DNA from: Antilocapra americana
Lineage: Eukaryota; Chordata; Mammalia; Artiodactyla; Antilocapridae
Length of the DNA stretch: 64,000 nucleotides
Reading direction: 5' to 3'
Assembly: GCA_007570785.1 (NCBI GenBank)
Contig: ML664183.1
Span: 19,515,368-19,579,367 of the forward strand
In this document: positions 1 through 11,444 of the stretch, in pieces
Numbering within the stretch: position 1 is the first letter of the stretch
How the letters are laid out: each line of letters starts with the position of its first letter
Translations under genes and position numbers: made by a program
The notes under the pieces: model-generated
Databases searched by the model: none
Seen by the model: the letters and a program-made list of their open reading frames with translations, nothing else
Told to the model about the DNA's origin: nothing

Positions 1-794
1 GAGCTGAAAGAAAGCCTTCTTGAGGATCCTTATAAAACAAGTCTAGTTAATTTTGACTAATCTCTAATGGTAAACAAGCAGTTGCAATGACTCAATGAAG
101 TGGTTATTGTAAGAATATTGTGTACAAAGTACAGAGAGAACCTGGGAGAGGACACTTGAGTCAGCCTGAAGGAATCAAAGAAGTCTTCATAGCTAGTTAG
201 CATTTAGGCCATTCTTGAAAACTGATGAACTGCATAGCAGAACTGCCTAGCATTCCAAGAAAAGAGCAAAGTATATATGAATGCATATAAGTCAAATGAG
301 AAAGGAATGTTCAGGGATTCTTAATAGTTCATATTTGCATTGTACAAACTTTGAGTAACAGGTAAAGATGAGTGGGTAAACAGGAAGCCAGATCAGGAAG
401 TGCCTTGACTGTCATGCAAAATGAATGCAACTTGTTTTGCTACAAATGGAGAGCTATTGAAGAGTGACAAGTGATGATCAGATTTGTTGGTTAGACAAGA
501 TAGAGAAAAACATGCTGAAAAAGTTGAGGAAAGATTACAGGGTGGAAGGAAGGAAAAGAAATTCATAGCCAGGGTCAGAGGTGATTAGATAGAACTTTAA
601 CTTGCAGTTATAACAGGACTTATCCTTTTGTTACAGAATTTTTGGAAAAATTGAAAGCTAAAGAACCATTTAAAATATCCCAAAAAGTGCTGCCTTGGGA
701 ATCTGAAGGGATGGTGGCATCTTCTAAAGGATAAATGATGCAAAACGATGAAGATGAGGATAGATAACAGTATCTTCCATCTACAGTTCAGTTC
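1..794. other. No gene seen; possible ancient repeat at 360-600
   Basis: No convincing coding frame. The stretch around 360-600 (words such as gagctattgaag and gatgatcagatttg) resembles an old mammalian interspersed repeat whose family I cannot name; a related word set recurs near 63770-63850. Confidence 0.3.
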
Positions 795-943
795 AGATGA
801 CTGGATGATGGCATCACCAACTCAATGGACATGGGTTTGGGTGGACTCCGGGAGTTGGTGATGGACAGGGAGGCCTGGTGTGCTGAGATTCATGGGGTTA
901 CAAAGAGTCAGACACGACTGAGTGACTGAACTGAACTGAACTG
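795..943 (+). mobile_element. BovB LINE 3' tail fragment
   Basis: This is the last ~150 bp of a BovB element, from the coding end (matching ...[16 protein letters not shown]) through the 3' end with its tandem actga tail units. It lies head-to-tail directly against the next BovB copy, so the second copy either landed at the tail of this one or both landed at one site. Confidence 0.85.
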
Positions 944-2351
944 ATTTCAAATTTTAACAGATGATGTTACTAAAGTGCTACACTCAATACACCAGCGAAT
1001 TTGGAAAGCTCAGCAGTGGCCACAGGACTGGAAAAGGTAAGTTTTCATTCCAATTCTAAAGAAAGGCAATGCCAAAGAATGTTCAAACTACCACACAATT
1101 GCAGTCATCTCACATGCTAGCAAAGTAATGCTCATAATTCTCCAAGCCAAGCTTTAACAGTACGTGAACCATGCAATTCCAGATGGTCAAGCTGGATTTA
1201 GAAAAGGCAGAGGAACCAGAGATCAAATTGTCAACATCTCTTGGATCATTAGAAAAGCAAGAGAGTTCCTTTAAAGCATCTACCTCTGCTTTATTGACTA
1301 CGCCAAAGCCTTTGACTGGGTGGATCACAAAACCTGGAAAATTCTGAAAGAGATGGGAATACCAGACCACCTGACCTGCCTCCTGAGAAATGTCTATGCA
1401 GGTCAAGAAGCAACCGTTAAAACTTTATATGGAAACAAAGCGGGAAAGGAACATGTCAAGGTTGTATATTACCCTGCTTATTTAACATATATGCAGAGTA
1501 CTTCAAGCGAAGTGCCAGGCTGGATGAAGTAAAAGCTGGAATCAAGATTGCTGGGAGAAATATCAATAACCTTAGATATGCAGATAACACAACCCTTATG
1601 GTAGAAAATGAAGAGGAACTAAAGAGCCTGCTGATGAATGTGAAAGAGGAGAGTAAAAAAGTTGACTTAAAACTCAACATTCAGAAAACTAAGATCATGG
1701 CATCCGGTCCATTCACTTCATGGCAAATAGATGAGGAAACGGTGACAGACTTTATTTTTGGGGGCTCCAAAATCAGTGCAGATGGTGATTGCAGTCCTGA
1801 AATTAAAATACATTTGCTCCTTGGAAGAAAAGCTATGGCCAACCTAGATAGCACATTAAAAAGCAGAGAGATTATTTTGCCAACAAAGGTCCCTCTAGTC
1901 AAAGCAATTGTTTTTCCAGTAGTCATATATGGATGTGATATTTGGGCTATAAAGAAAGCTGAGCACTGAAGAATTGATGCTTTTGAACTGTAGTGTTGGA
2001 GAAGACTCTTGGGAGTCCCTTGGACTACAAGGAGATCCAATCAGTCCATCCTAAAGGAAATCAGTCCTGAATATTCATTGAAATAACTGATGCTGAAGCT
2101 GAAGCTCCAGTAGTTTGACCACCTTATTCTAAGAACTGACTCATTGGAGAAGACCCTGATGCTGGGAAAGATTGAAGGTGGGAGGAGAAGCAGATGACAG
2201 AGGATGAGATGGTTGAATGGACTCACCCACTCAATGTACATGAGTTTGAGTAAACTCTGGGAGTTGGTGATGGACAGCAAAGCATGGTGTGCTGCAGTCC
2301 ATGGGGTGGCAAATAGTTAGACAGGACTGAGTGACTGAACTGAACTGAACT
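944..2351 (+). mobile_element. BovB LINE, 5'-truncated, reverse transcriptase to 3' end
   Basis: The BovB (RTE clade) fragment begins just upstream of the reverse transcriptase core and ends in actgaactgaactga. Frames still readable include 1320-1532, 1598-1969 and antisense shadows of these. The RT catalytic box reads Y-A-D-N (about 1576-1587: tatgcagataac) instead of Y-A-D-D, so the second catalytic aspartate is lost. Several stops and frameshifts break the frame, e.g. a TAA in the motif around 1155. The APE endonuclease half is absent. It faces the 3768-5055 copy in inverted orientation. It is a dead copy. Confidence 0.92.
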
Positions 2352-3760
2352 GAGAGTGTACTTATCAATAGTACTGTAGTTAAACATTAAGATGAATTTC
2401 TCATTCTCTCAAGATGCTCTAAACAAGGCAATGGCATATTATGTGAAAAAGTAATACATATATGTCCATTTGTGTGGTAGAAAAGATTCTGTAATGTTTG
2501 TACTTTGTGATCAAAGGGGCCATTATACTCTCTTATCCTAGTAGTATTCTTTATAGTTTGAGGACTTGGCAATTAAACTCACAGATTATTTTCTTGGTAT
2601 CCATCACTTTGGTAAATCTTAGACAGCTACATGAGTTTTTTAACAGAAATAATCAATTTAATTAATATACCTCAGTAACAATTTCTGACTATATTTATGC
2701 CCTGAAATCTAAAGCCTTCATTAAGTTTTTGCAAAAGTTCTTTTAGAGAGTTAAAACATAACTTAAATTGTTATTTTCCAAATTTTACAAGACATTTACA
2801 GGGAAAGAGTCACATACAATTTTTTTATGTCTTTTCATTGAATGAGATTAAATGACATCAGCTCTTAGAAACAGAATGCTCCATTCTTATTGAATTTCAA
2901 TTTTTTCTTATTATTTCTTTGAAACTCCTTGAGCAACTTAACCAGGTTGTTATAAGATGCATGCACAAATTAAATGGAATCAAAATTTCCCCAATTCTGT
3001 TATCTTGGATTATAGGAAAATATTTCTGACCTACTTAAAAGAATTGCTTCACTAATAAAATTTAATTTTCTATACACTTTAAAACAAGGAACTTTTAGTT
3101 CAAATTTAAATTTTTAGCAATTGATACATTGGTTATAGAAACTTTATATGGTGTTGGATTTTCAAAAGTGTGAATGACTACAATCAGTTTTATATAACTG
3201 ATCAGATCAGCTGGTTACATATAATTGAACACTCTACAGGTTCTAGAAAGGACCAAACTGAGCTCATGGTTCCCAATGTAATTGTTAGCCACCTAGCTGT
3301 TTGACTACCAAGCCATCACTTTAGTTACAACATGATTGAATTTGTGGTACTATGTAGATAAAGGCTGAATTGTTAAAAAATGGCCTGACAACCACATGTC
3401 AGTGCCAAAGGAGGAGATCATCAATATCCAGGAATTTAAAAAGTGATAATTACAGTAGAACAAGTATCTACAGTACTTGTACAGATCTCAGAACTTTATG
3501 GTTACCATTAAGTGGAGGAGGACTGTAAAGTAAATAAAATTTGGGGGAAATTATTCAAGGTTGTACAGTTCCATGCTTTTGGATTTTGATCAAAACATGT
3601 AAAGAATTCAATCTTTATAACTTAACATCCAGCTTACTTAGTATCTCACTGTAGTCTTAAGTTTCAAAAAGAAGTTGCACTTCTGCAGTGTTCCTTTATA
3701 TAACGTGTATTATGTTTTCCTGAGCCATATCGGAAACATACTATTGGAGCATTAGATAGA
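2352..3760. other. AT-rich sequence without recognised gene or repeat
   Basis: No open frame above ~60 codons outside chance, no recognised young repeat, no RNA gene. It forms the spacer between two inverted BovB copies. Confidence 0.5.
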
Positions 3761-5062
3761 CATGTATCAGTTCAATTCAGTTCAGTTGCTCAGTCTTGTC
3801 TGACTCTTTGTGACCCCATGAACCGCAGCATGTCAGGCCTCCCTGTCCATCACCAACTCCCAGAGTTCACCCAAACCCATGTCCATTGAGTCGATGATGC
3901 AATCCAACCATCTCATCCTCTGACGTCCCCTTCTCCTCCTGCCCCCAATCCTTCCCAGCATCAGGGTCTTTTCAAATGAGTCAGCTCTTTGCATGAGGTG
4001 GCCAAAGTATTGGAGTTTCAGCTTCAACATCAGTCCTTCCAGTGAACACCCAGGACTGATCTCCTTTAGGATGGACTGGTTGGATCTCCTTGCAGTCAAG
4101 GGACTCTCAAGAGTCTTCTCAAACATCACAGTTCAAAACCATCAATTCTTCAGTGCTCAGCTTTCTTTATAGTCCAACTCTAACATCCATTTGTAACTAC
4201 TAGAAAAACCATAGCCTTGACTAGACAGACCTTTGTTGGCAAAGTAATGTCTCTGCTTTTTAATATGCTGTCTAGGTTGATCATAACTTTCCTTCCAAGG
4301 AGTAAGCCTCTTTTAATTTCACGGCTGCAAGCACCATCTGCAGTAATTTTGGAGCACCCCAAAATAAAGTCTGTCACTGTTTCCATATCTATTTGAAATG
4401 AAGTGATGGGACCAGATGCCATGATCATAGTTTTCTGAATGTTGAGCTTTAAGCCAACTTTTTCACTCTCCTCTTTCACTTTCATGAAGAGGCTCTGTGG
4501 TTCCTCTTCACTTTCTGCCATAAAGGTGGTGTCATCTGCATATCTGAGGTTATTGATATTTCTCCTGGCAATCTTGATTCCAACTTGTGCTTCTTCCAGC
4601 CCAGTGTTTCTCATGATGTAGTCTGCATATAAGTAGAATAAGCAGGGTGACAATATACAACCTTGATGTACTCCCTTTCCTATTTGGAACCAGTCTGTTG
4701 TTCCATGTCCAGTTCTAACTGTGCTTCCTGACCTGCATACAGGTTTCTCAAGGGGCAGGTCAGGTGGTCTGGTATTCCCATTTCTTGAAGAATTTTCCAC
4801 AGTTTATTGTGATCCACATAGTCAAAGGCTTTGACATAGTCAATAAAGCAGAAATAGATGTTTTTTGGAACTCTCTTGCTTTTTCAATGATCCAACGGAT
4901 GTTGACAATTTGATCTCTGGTTCCTCTGCCTTTTCTAAAACCAGCTTGACCATCTAGAAGTTCATAGTTCACGTATTGCTGAAGCCTGGCTTGGAGAACT
5001 TTAGGCATTACTTTACTAGCATGTGAGATGGTGCTGTAATTTGAGCATTCTTTGGCATGTAT
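3761..5062 (-). mobile_element. BovB LINE, minus strand, 5'-truncated, with candidate 7-bp duplication
   Basis: The 3' end lies on the left (tandem ttcag units at 3769-3790) and the 5' break at about 5055. The direct repeat catgtat at 3761-3767 and 5056-5062 is a candidate target-site duplication. Readable frames on the minus strand are 4180-4800 (RT palm and thumb, 206 codons, with Y-A-D-D intact and followed by TTFMAESEEE), 4760-5008 (RT fingers with DYV/AKAFD-like region damaged) and 3833-4129 (C-terminal region GRIGGRRRRGRQRMRWLD). The frames do not connect, so this is a pseudogene copy. Confidence 0.92.
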
Positions 5063-5363
5063 TGATAGGTTTTTACATGTATCCTCACAGATAGGGTCTC
5101 TACTACATTAAACATAGCTAGACCATGTTTCTTTATGTATTTTGTTTCCTTTTTGAATGCTAAAACTTTCACTTGATCTTTTTTAGCTGCTAGGCTTTCT
5201 TCTGATTTTCATAAATGAGCACTGACCCTGCCATCCAAAAACAATCCATCTACGTGTCTTTAGGAACCACTAAATAAAGTACAAAAATCTAGTTTTTCAA
5301 AATATCTTTCTATTTTTCTTCCTTAGATAGTCTCTCTGTCTTCTCCTACCTAGTATTCTCTTT
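5063..5363. other. Unassigned sequence
   Basis: About 300 bp between a BovB and a SINE; no gene, RNA or named repeat recognised. Confidence 0.4.
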
Positions 5364-5562
5364 TAGGAGGTTCTCCCAATGGTAAAGAATCTGCCTGTAA
5401 TGCAGGAAACTCAGGTTTAATCCCTGGGTCAGTAAAATTCCCTGAGGAAGGGAATGGCTACCCACTTCAGTATTCTTGCCTGGAGAATCCCATGCATAGA
5501 GGAGTCTTATGAGCTACAGTCCATGGGGTCACAAAGAGTCAGGAATGACTAATGCTTTCAGT
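5364..5562 (+). mobile_element. Bov-tA SINE
   Basis: A tRNA-Glu-like head (ggtaaagaatctgcctg, then a decayed B-box region aggtttaatccctgg) is followed by the Bov-A body (cttcagtattcttgcctgg, tccatggggtcacaaagagtc). Plus orientation, 3' end eroded. Confidence 0.88.
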
Positions 5563-7526
5563 TTTTCACTTCATCATGTGATCAACAATGAACCTTTATA
5601 TTTAGAGCCTAATTACTATTCTTACTTATTACTACTAAAAAGTCATACTCTGGATAAACAGAGAAATACATTAAAAAAAACTATATAAATCTAAAAGCAC
5701 AAGTTTTCAAACTAGAGAATTATTGTGACATAAATGTGCTTTTATATGTTATATGCAGATATTTTTGTTTTTATTTTATTATCATTTGTTAGCCCCCATG
5801 AATCAAGTGGAGAAAATTTTATAAGCATCAGAGAAAGCCTTTACTCCAATTAGAAAAATAATGTATATTCAATTTTGAAAATTCCGATGTTTTGTGATGC
5901 AGTGATAAAAGAGATGCTAGAATCATACTGTCTGATACAGCAGTGACTGTATTTAGCACTCAGAATATAGTTAGTGCACATTGAAATACACTATGCTTTT
6001 TATAAGTATAATATACTATACTTATAAAGTTTAAAATATAAAGTATATTATAAGTTTATGAAATATATAGTATGAAACATTTGATGTGTTTCTTGTCATG
6101 AAAAACAGAATGTAACATATCAATGTTTTGATGTTGATTACATGTTGAAGTGGTAATATTTTGGACATACTGAGTTAAAAATTTGTCAAATTAATTATAC
6201 CTGTTCTTTCTTAGTTTTGTAATATAAGTACAAGAAAAATTTAAATTACATATTTGGCTCAAAGTATGTTACACTCTGTTAGAGAATTCATTTTGTTTGT
6301 ACAAAAAAGCCTGAGCTAATTTAAGACACTTTGATATAAAAAAATGATCATATATTCTGATGTACAAAATGTTTGTGGAAGGGTGGTATCCTGGCAGAAT
6401 GGTGAATAAGTACATGTTGATGTTTTTATAAATGGACTAGGTTGATATGTAAAATAAAGGGCTTTGTATTCCTATACTCCTATTAAGTTGTCTTCCTTCA
6501 GTAGTTAAGGTACCATCTGGGACTGACTATACTTAATCTTAGGGCAGTGATGATCCAGTAGAATCCAGAGAACAAAAGTAAATATTTATTTCTAAGTTTT
6601 CAAAGTCTAGACCTTGAGGCATAAATACAAGATTTAGGGGGATACCTTAAGCAGTCTGATTGATTTTTTCTTATCTCCAAAACTAGATTAAGTTTTTCCT
6701 AACTGGGGAAGGATAGAGAGAAAGAGAGAAGAGAAGAGGATGCTAGAAAGTTTACATAGTATCATATCCTTAAAAGGCCTATGCCCTATATTTCATATAG
6801 CCCACTAGCCAGGAAGTGGCCAAGAGGTAATAAAAGAATTCACACCCTGGGAACTGAGTCTTATGCATAAGGTAGCAAGATCCCAGAGTGCTGACTTAAA
6901 CCCAGCACAGCACTGGAACAAAAATGATTTGATGGTTTTTTGTGGGAACATGGCCTTATTTAGCCTCATTATATTTCCAGAAGTCCCAGAAAGTCATGAG
7001 AGAGAGCACCTGCACGTTTCCCATACCCTCAAAAGAGGAGGGAAATAACTGAAAGCGAGTTGATTAAGGAAAGGTTTATGGACAAGTGTGCATGATATCA
7101 AAATAGCAACTAGTGTGGGCACAGAACCAAGCACAGCCTGAGATCGTGTGTATCTCAATACATGGAGGAACTAAATCCGGATTCTTTTCTGATCTAAGAA
7201 CTGACTGCTATTTCAAGAGTTCCTGGAATATACATGCAGCTTGAGGAAAAAAAAAAAGAAAAAAACTCTGGGTTAGTTGAGGAACATAAAGGAGGTTTAA
7301 CTCAAATGTAATCTCAGAGCTTCATATCTTCTACGTGATCAGTGAGGTAGCAAGGATCATGAATCACTTTAAAATTCTGGATGACTTAAGAACATTTTTA
7401 TTTAGTTTTTATGGGCATGTATTTACTAGTTAAAAAATAAGTTTAAATGTCACTTGGGTTTGTCTCCAGGAGCCAATCCCATGACCAAAGGCCAATCCTT
7501 GGAAAACTATTAGTAACCTCTCTTTT
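5563..7526. other. AT-rich unassigned region
   Basis: No gene recognised. The small frame 6863-7048 (61 codons) has no family resemblance I can see. Notable only for AT-rich palindromic sequence near 6000. Confidence 0.45.
5999..6028. repeat. AT-rich perfect palindrome, 12-bp arms
   Basis: Arms tttataagtata (5999-6010) and tatacttataaa (6017-6028) are exact inverse complements around a 6-nt loop atatac. Surrounding sequence to ~6070 repeats similar TATA words. Confidence 0.8.
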
Positions 7527-7646
7527 TTTCTTCTTAAAGAACTCTGGGAGATGGTGAGAGAAAGGGAGGCCTAGTGTGCTACAGCCTATGGGGTCCCAAA
7601 GAGTCATGACTTAGCGACTGAACAACAACAACTCTTTCTTCTTAAA
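7527..7646 (+). mobile_element. Very short BovB 3' insertion with exact 12-bp target duplication
   Basis: The direct repeat tttcttcttaaa at 7527-7538 and 7635-7646 flanks a 96-bp insert (7539-7634) that is only the last part of BovB: gaactctgggagatggtgag through agcgactgaacaacaacaac. The tail uses the aac-type repeat, not the actga type. The intact duplication shows this is a complete, extremely 5'-truncated insertion event. Confidence 0.9.
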
Positions 7647-7739
7647 CCACTACTTCTCCATATATACATAAATCTGCTTTCTTTGAGCATTTTCAATGTC
7701 CAAAGCTGATTTCTCTTTTATGTCTTCAATTCTTTGTTG

Positions 7740-8470
7740 TGAAATATTCAAACAGATAAGTTGAAGCACTAGTACAAGGAACACTATATTTATTCCACAT
7801 AAATCCAACAATTAACCATCTACTATATTTGTTTTATATCTTACTCTCTGGATGCACACATTTATTCTGAAATGTTTAAAACATAAATTTTAGACAGTGT
7901 TTATTTTCACTCTTAAATTTTTCAAAATGAGGACCTTGTTTTACTTAACTACAATACTAATCACAAACCTATGAAAATTAACAAAAATGACTTGTTATCA
8001 TTTAATCTTAAGTCCACATTCAAATTTCCCCACTTATGCCGTGGATGTTTTTTCTAGATCTTTTTTTTTTCTAAAGAAGAATTCTGTCTATGTTCTTATG
8101 TTGTATGTGCTGCTACATCTTTTTAGTTTCTTTTAGAAAGTAGTTTCCTCCACATACCCCTCTTTTTTTAATTACATTTTTTTTAAAAGCCCAAATCAGT
8201 GTTCTCATAAAATGATCCACATTCTGAGTTTATTTAATTGCTTGCTCCTTGTGTAGTTTAATATGTCCCCCTATCTCTTGTATTTCTTCTAAATTGAAAT
8301 TTAGATCTAATTGATGAGATTCAGGGTAAATATTTTTGGCAAGGCTACACTGTCAGTGACATTCTGTATTTCATGATGCATCGCATCAGGACTGCCATAT
8401 GTCAGGTTCTCCCACCATTTGACCCCTTGGTAAAGTAGTTACTTTCCACTATAGATACATTTTCCCATTT
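7740..8470. mobile_element. Ancient L1M-like 3' region (family uncertain)
   Basis: Word order (attcaaatttccccacttat, then tttagtttcttttagaa, then catcgcatcaggactgc, then caggttctcccacc...ggtaaagtagttac) follows an old L1-type 3' region that I know from other mammals. Highly diverged; orientation not assigned. Confidence 0.4.
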
Positions 8471-8539
8471 TCAGTAAGTTATTTGTGGTGTTACTCTAGA
8501 CTCTCTCTAACTACATCCTTCCTTTCTTCATCACTTTGG

Positions 8540-8725
8540 TTCTTAACCAATTGCTTGCCTCAAGGAAGTTATATCATCTCCCTGAAGCTTTCTTTCTTCC
8601 CATCCATTAATTAAGAACAAACGTGAGATTGTAATGATTCAGTGAAATAATGTATGTGAAATGGTTTTATAAATTGCAAAGCATTTTGCAATTGTAAGAC
8701 ATCTTTATTCCTATAAAGAAATATT
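8540..8725 (+). mobile_element. MIR-like SINE fragment
   Basis: Core and 3' part of a MIR-type tRNA-derived SINE: caaggaagttatatcatctc, cattaattaagaacaaacgtgag, then aatgtatgtgaaatggtttt and a related 3' region. Strongly decayed. Confidence 0.45.
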
Positions 8726-9778
8726 AATAGTAGTTTCAGATGCTCTGAACAACCTCCTTATTCAGGGGAAGCTGTGGTGATCCGGTACATGGCTCAGCAA
8801 CCAGCTTTCCAAACAGAAAAGCCTTGCTTTTTAAATTTTGCCAGTTTCTGTGGTGTTAATATTCCTACTCTGGCCAATTTCAAACCAGCACCTTGATGTC
8901 AACCAGACTGCAAAATTCCAGAAAATTTAATGATCAACTCTTTTGAGCTTGAGCAAGCCAATTTCAGCACAACACTGAGAGGACGATTGTAGGCAAGGGT
9001 TGCCAGATTTAACAAATACAAATATATCTGATATTTGAGACAATTCTTTGTCGTGGATCTGAATTCAAATTTAGCCAGGTGTCCTGTATTTTCTCTGACA
9101 ACCCTAGGCAAAGGGCATTTTTCCCTGGGTGTGTATATGTGTGTGTGTGTGGAGGTGTGAGGAGCCTAAAGAGACAGATATTAATCTTCTTCCCCCAATG
9201 ACTCAACCATACATTCTCTGTATTTATTTGGTTCATTTACATTTTTTTCTTTGCTTCGGTCAGGGAAATGCTGCACCAGAATTTTCCCAGTTTATACTTT
9301 GTCTTTTTACTAAGATTTAAGGACCAAAAAAAAAAAAGGAGAGAGAGACTTTGAGAAGAATTGAGAAGTTTATGTAATAAAATGAGTTCTAAAATTTTTT
9401 TTGAATTATTTAACGACTTTCTATCTTGACCAAACTCAATTCTAACCGTTTTTAAAACATACATAAGTAAACAAATGCCAAGCATTATTTAAAAGTTTGG
9501 AAATTAGAATTTTCTTTAGAATATGTAAGAAAATTATTTAAAAAACTTTGGTAGTTTATGATAACTGCCTTAGGGATAGGCTTTGTTGGCATATTTAGGT
9601 GAATCAATTCTTTTTAAAATGATGTAAGCGCAAAATAAGCTGAAGAACTGAGTGGTCTCCAGTTGCCACAATGAGATAGAATATAGTCTGCCCAGCTATT
9701 TGTATTAAATATTTTTTTAAGTTTTTTGATGTGGATGATTTCAAAAAACTTTACTGAATTTGTTACAGTATTGCTTCT
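8726..9778. other. Unassigned; short TG repeat and A-run
   Basis: Short TG/TATG microsatellite at about 9130-9152 and an A-run at 9327-9338. Small frames here (63-82 codons) look like chance. No named repeat recognised. Confidence 0.45.
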
Positions 9779-9893
9779 GTTTTATGTTTTGGTCTTTTGG
9801 CTACAAGGCCTATGGAATCTTAGCTCCCTGAGTAAGGATCACTCCCTGCATTAGAAGACGAAGTCCCAACCACTGGACTGTCAGGGAAGTCCC
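9779..9893 (-). mobile_element. CHR-2 type SINE, minus strand
   Basis: Typical cetartiodactyl tRNA-Glu-derived SINE read backwards: ttggctacaaggcctatggaatcttagctc, then ctccctgcattagaag, ending ccactggactgtcagggaagtccc. Diverged but co-linear. Confidence 0.8.
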
Positions 9894-10053
9894 ATGTGTT
9901 AAGTATTATATATTAAAGATATTTACCTTTACAGTAAAAATAATAGGAGGAAAAACACTTTAGTTGTCACTGTATACTTAATATCATATGAACAATATGC
10001 TCTTTCCGTGTCAAAAGAAAACATGAATTTGGCTATATGGTTCAGTAAGTCAT

Positions 10054-10126
10054 GCCCAGCTAGCCCAGTCAGTAGAGCATGAGACTGTTAATCTCAGGGT
10101 TACGGGTTCAAGCCACACATTGGGCA
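10054..10126 (+). pseudogene. tRNA-Lys-derived pseudogene with GTT anticodon
   Basis: This 73-nt tRNA-shaped sequence closely follows mammalian tRNA-Lys(CTT): acceptor GCCCAGC (10054-10060) against ATTGGGC (10119-10125), discriminator A, D arm with agtcagta loop, B box gggttcaagcc. The anticodon stem tgaga/tctca pairs fully, and the loop reads ctGTTaa, which would be an Asn anticodon on a Lys body. Pairing is lost in the T stem (three of five positions: 10102-10118, 10103-10117, 10105-10115), one D-stem pair and the last acceptor pair, so it is very likely inactive. A run of six T follows at 10129-10134, as for a Pol III stop. No CCA tail is encoded and no A-tail follows, so it is not an obvious retro-copy. 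It lies 18 bp before a Bov-tA, whose own head is tRNA-Glu-like and unrelated. Confidence 0.75.
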
Positions 10127-10143
10127 ACTTTTTTGCTTCCTCG

Positions 10144-10405
10144 GGCTTCCCTGATAGCTCAGTTGGCAAAGAACCCACCTGCAATGAATTAGATTCCAGT
10201 TCAATTCCTGGCTTGAGAAGATCTGCTGGAGAAAGGATAGGCTACCCACTTCCATATTCTTGGGCTTCCCTTGTGGCTCAGGTGGTAAAGAATCCACCTA
10301 CAATGTGGGAGACCTGGGTTTGATCCCTGGGTTGGGAAGATCCCTTGGAGGAGGGAAAGGTTACCTACTCCAGTATTCTGGCCTAGAGAGTTCCATGGAC
10401 TGTAT
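10144..10405 (+). mobile_element. Dimeric Bov-tA SINE
   Basis: Two tRNA-like heads are in tandem: the first from 10145 (gggcttccctgatagctcag) to about 10261, the second from 10263 (gggcttcccttgtggctcag), joined at cttccatattctt. The second unit ends gagttccatggactgtatagg without the usual terminal part. This arrangement recurs at 33847-34182. Confidence 0.88.
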
Positions 10406-10411
10406 AGGCCA

Positions 10412-11047
10412 TACAAATTTGTTTGCTAGGGCTGCCATTGCAAAATAGCACAGACTGGGTAGTCTTCACAAGACGGATACGTTTGCTCACAGTTCTGGAG
10501 GCTAGAAATCCAAGATCAAAGTGTTGGCAGATCTGGATTCTTCAGAGGCTTGCCTCCTTGGCTGGCCAATGGCTGCCTTCTCATTGTCTCCTTGCCTGGA
10601 CTTTCCTCTATGCACTCCCCTCCTGTATTTGTTCCCTAAGCTCTTCTTATAAGGATACTAGTCACCCTGGACTGCATGCTAAGTCCCTTCAGTTGTCCCT
10701 CACTTTTTGCAACCCCATGGACTGTTGCCCATCAGGCTCGTCTGTCCACAGGGTTTCTCCAGGCAAGACTACTGGAGTGGGTTCTCATGCCCTTCTCCAA
10801 GGGATCTTCCCAACCCAGGGATCAAACCTGTGTCTCTCATGTCTCCTGCATTGGCAGGCAGGTTCTTTACCATTAGCGCCAACTGGGAAGCCCCACACAG
10901 GATTAGGATCTACCCTAATGGTCTTATTTTAATTTAATCACTTCTTTAAAGACCCCATTTCCAAATACAGTCACCTTCTCAGGTGTTGGGCTTAGGACTT
11001 CAATATAAGGAATTTTTTTTGGCGGGGAGGGCATGATTCAGACATAA
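10412..11047 (+). mobile_element. MLT1-like MaLR LTR, split by a SINE
   Basis: The 5' part (tttgctagggctgccattgc, then cagttctggaggctagaaatcc) runs to about 10672, and the 3' part resumes at ~10897 (ggattaggatctaccctaatgg, then ccaaatacagtcacc, ending near gcatgattcagacataa). Both halves are co-linear with one old MaLR LTR, so the Bov-tA between them inserted later. No internal retroviral sequence is attached; this is a solitary LTR. Confidence 0.78.
10673..10896 (-). mobile_element. Bov-tA SINE nested in the MLT1-like LTR
   Basis: Reverse-oriented Bov-A body (gcaaccccatggactgttg, aagactactggagtgggtt) then tRNA head (ggcaggttctttaccatt ... ctgggaagcccc). It interrupts the LTR; no clear target duplication visible. 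Confidence 0.88.
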
Positions 11048-11444
11048 GCAGCATACTTCTCTATAGTTAACTTAAGTTGGAATATATATTTCTAATTCTT
11101 TCTCACTAGAAAAGTAGTCAACAATTCAACACACAAAACCAGATCTTGCAGTCTTTTGTCAAAACCCTTCAACCTACCCATCTTGCTCAAAATACAGTCT
11201 TTCCTCTATCCTACAAGACTACTCCATCTGCTCTCCTCAGCCTCCTCTCTCTCAGAATCTACTTCCCACTACCATATCATTTGGCTCACTACTTCAGTAC
11301 CTCAGCCTATGTGACAGACCTCCTTCTGTGTGAAATAACTTTTCCTCTCTTTCCTCCCTTCTTTCAGTTATTCTTCCTTTAAACATTATCATCTCATGAG
11401 AAGATCTCTGCCTGACTTTCTAATATATAGTCCTCTATCTTCAG
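11048..11444. other. Pyrimidine-rich, possibly an old LINE 3' region
   Basis: C/T-rich sequence with ctcactacttcagtacc and cctccttctgtgtg words reminiscent of old mammalian LINE 3' regions. Not assignable by eye; no gene. Confidence 0.3.

Noticed and set aside
4180..4800. 206-codon minus-strand frame with Y-A-D-D
   Set aside because: Belongs to the 5'-truncated BovB at 3768-5055; adjacent frames do not connect.
10144..10405. tRNA genes in the SINE heads
   Set aside because: Bov-tA heads are tRNA-Glu-derived promoter parts without a foldable complete tRNA; only 10054-10126 has a full cloverleaf layout.
10676..10876. Direct or inverted repeats between Bov-tA copies as recombination sites
   Set aside because: Expected from many copies of one SINE family; no junction in the window shows SINE-SINE recombination.
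10423..10932. 169-codon plus frame
   Set aside because: Runs through an MLT1-like LTR and a reverse-oriented Bov-tA; no independent coding features.
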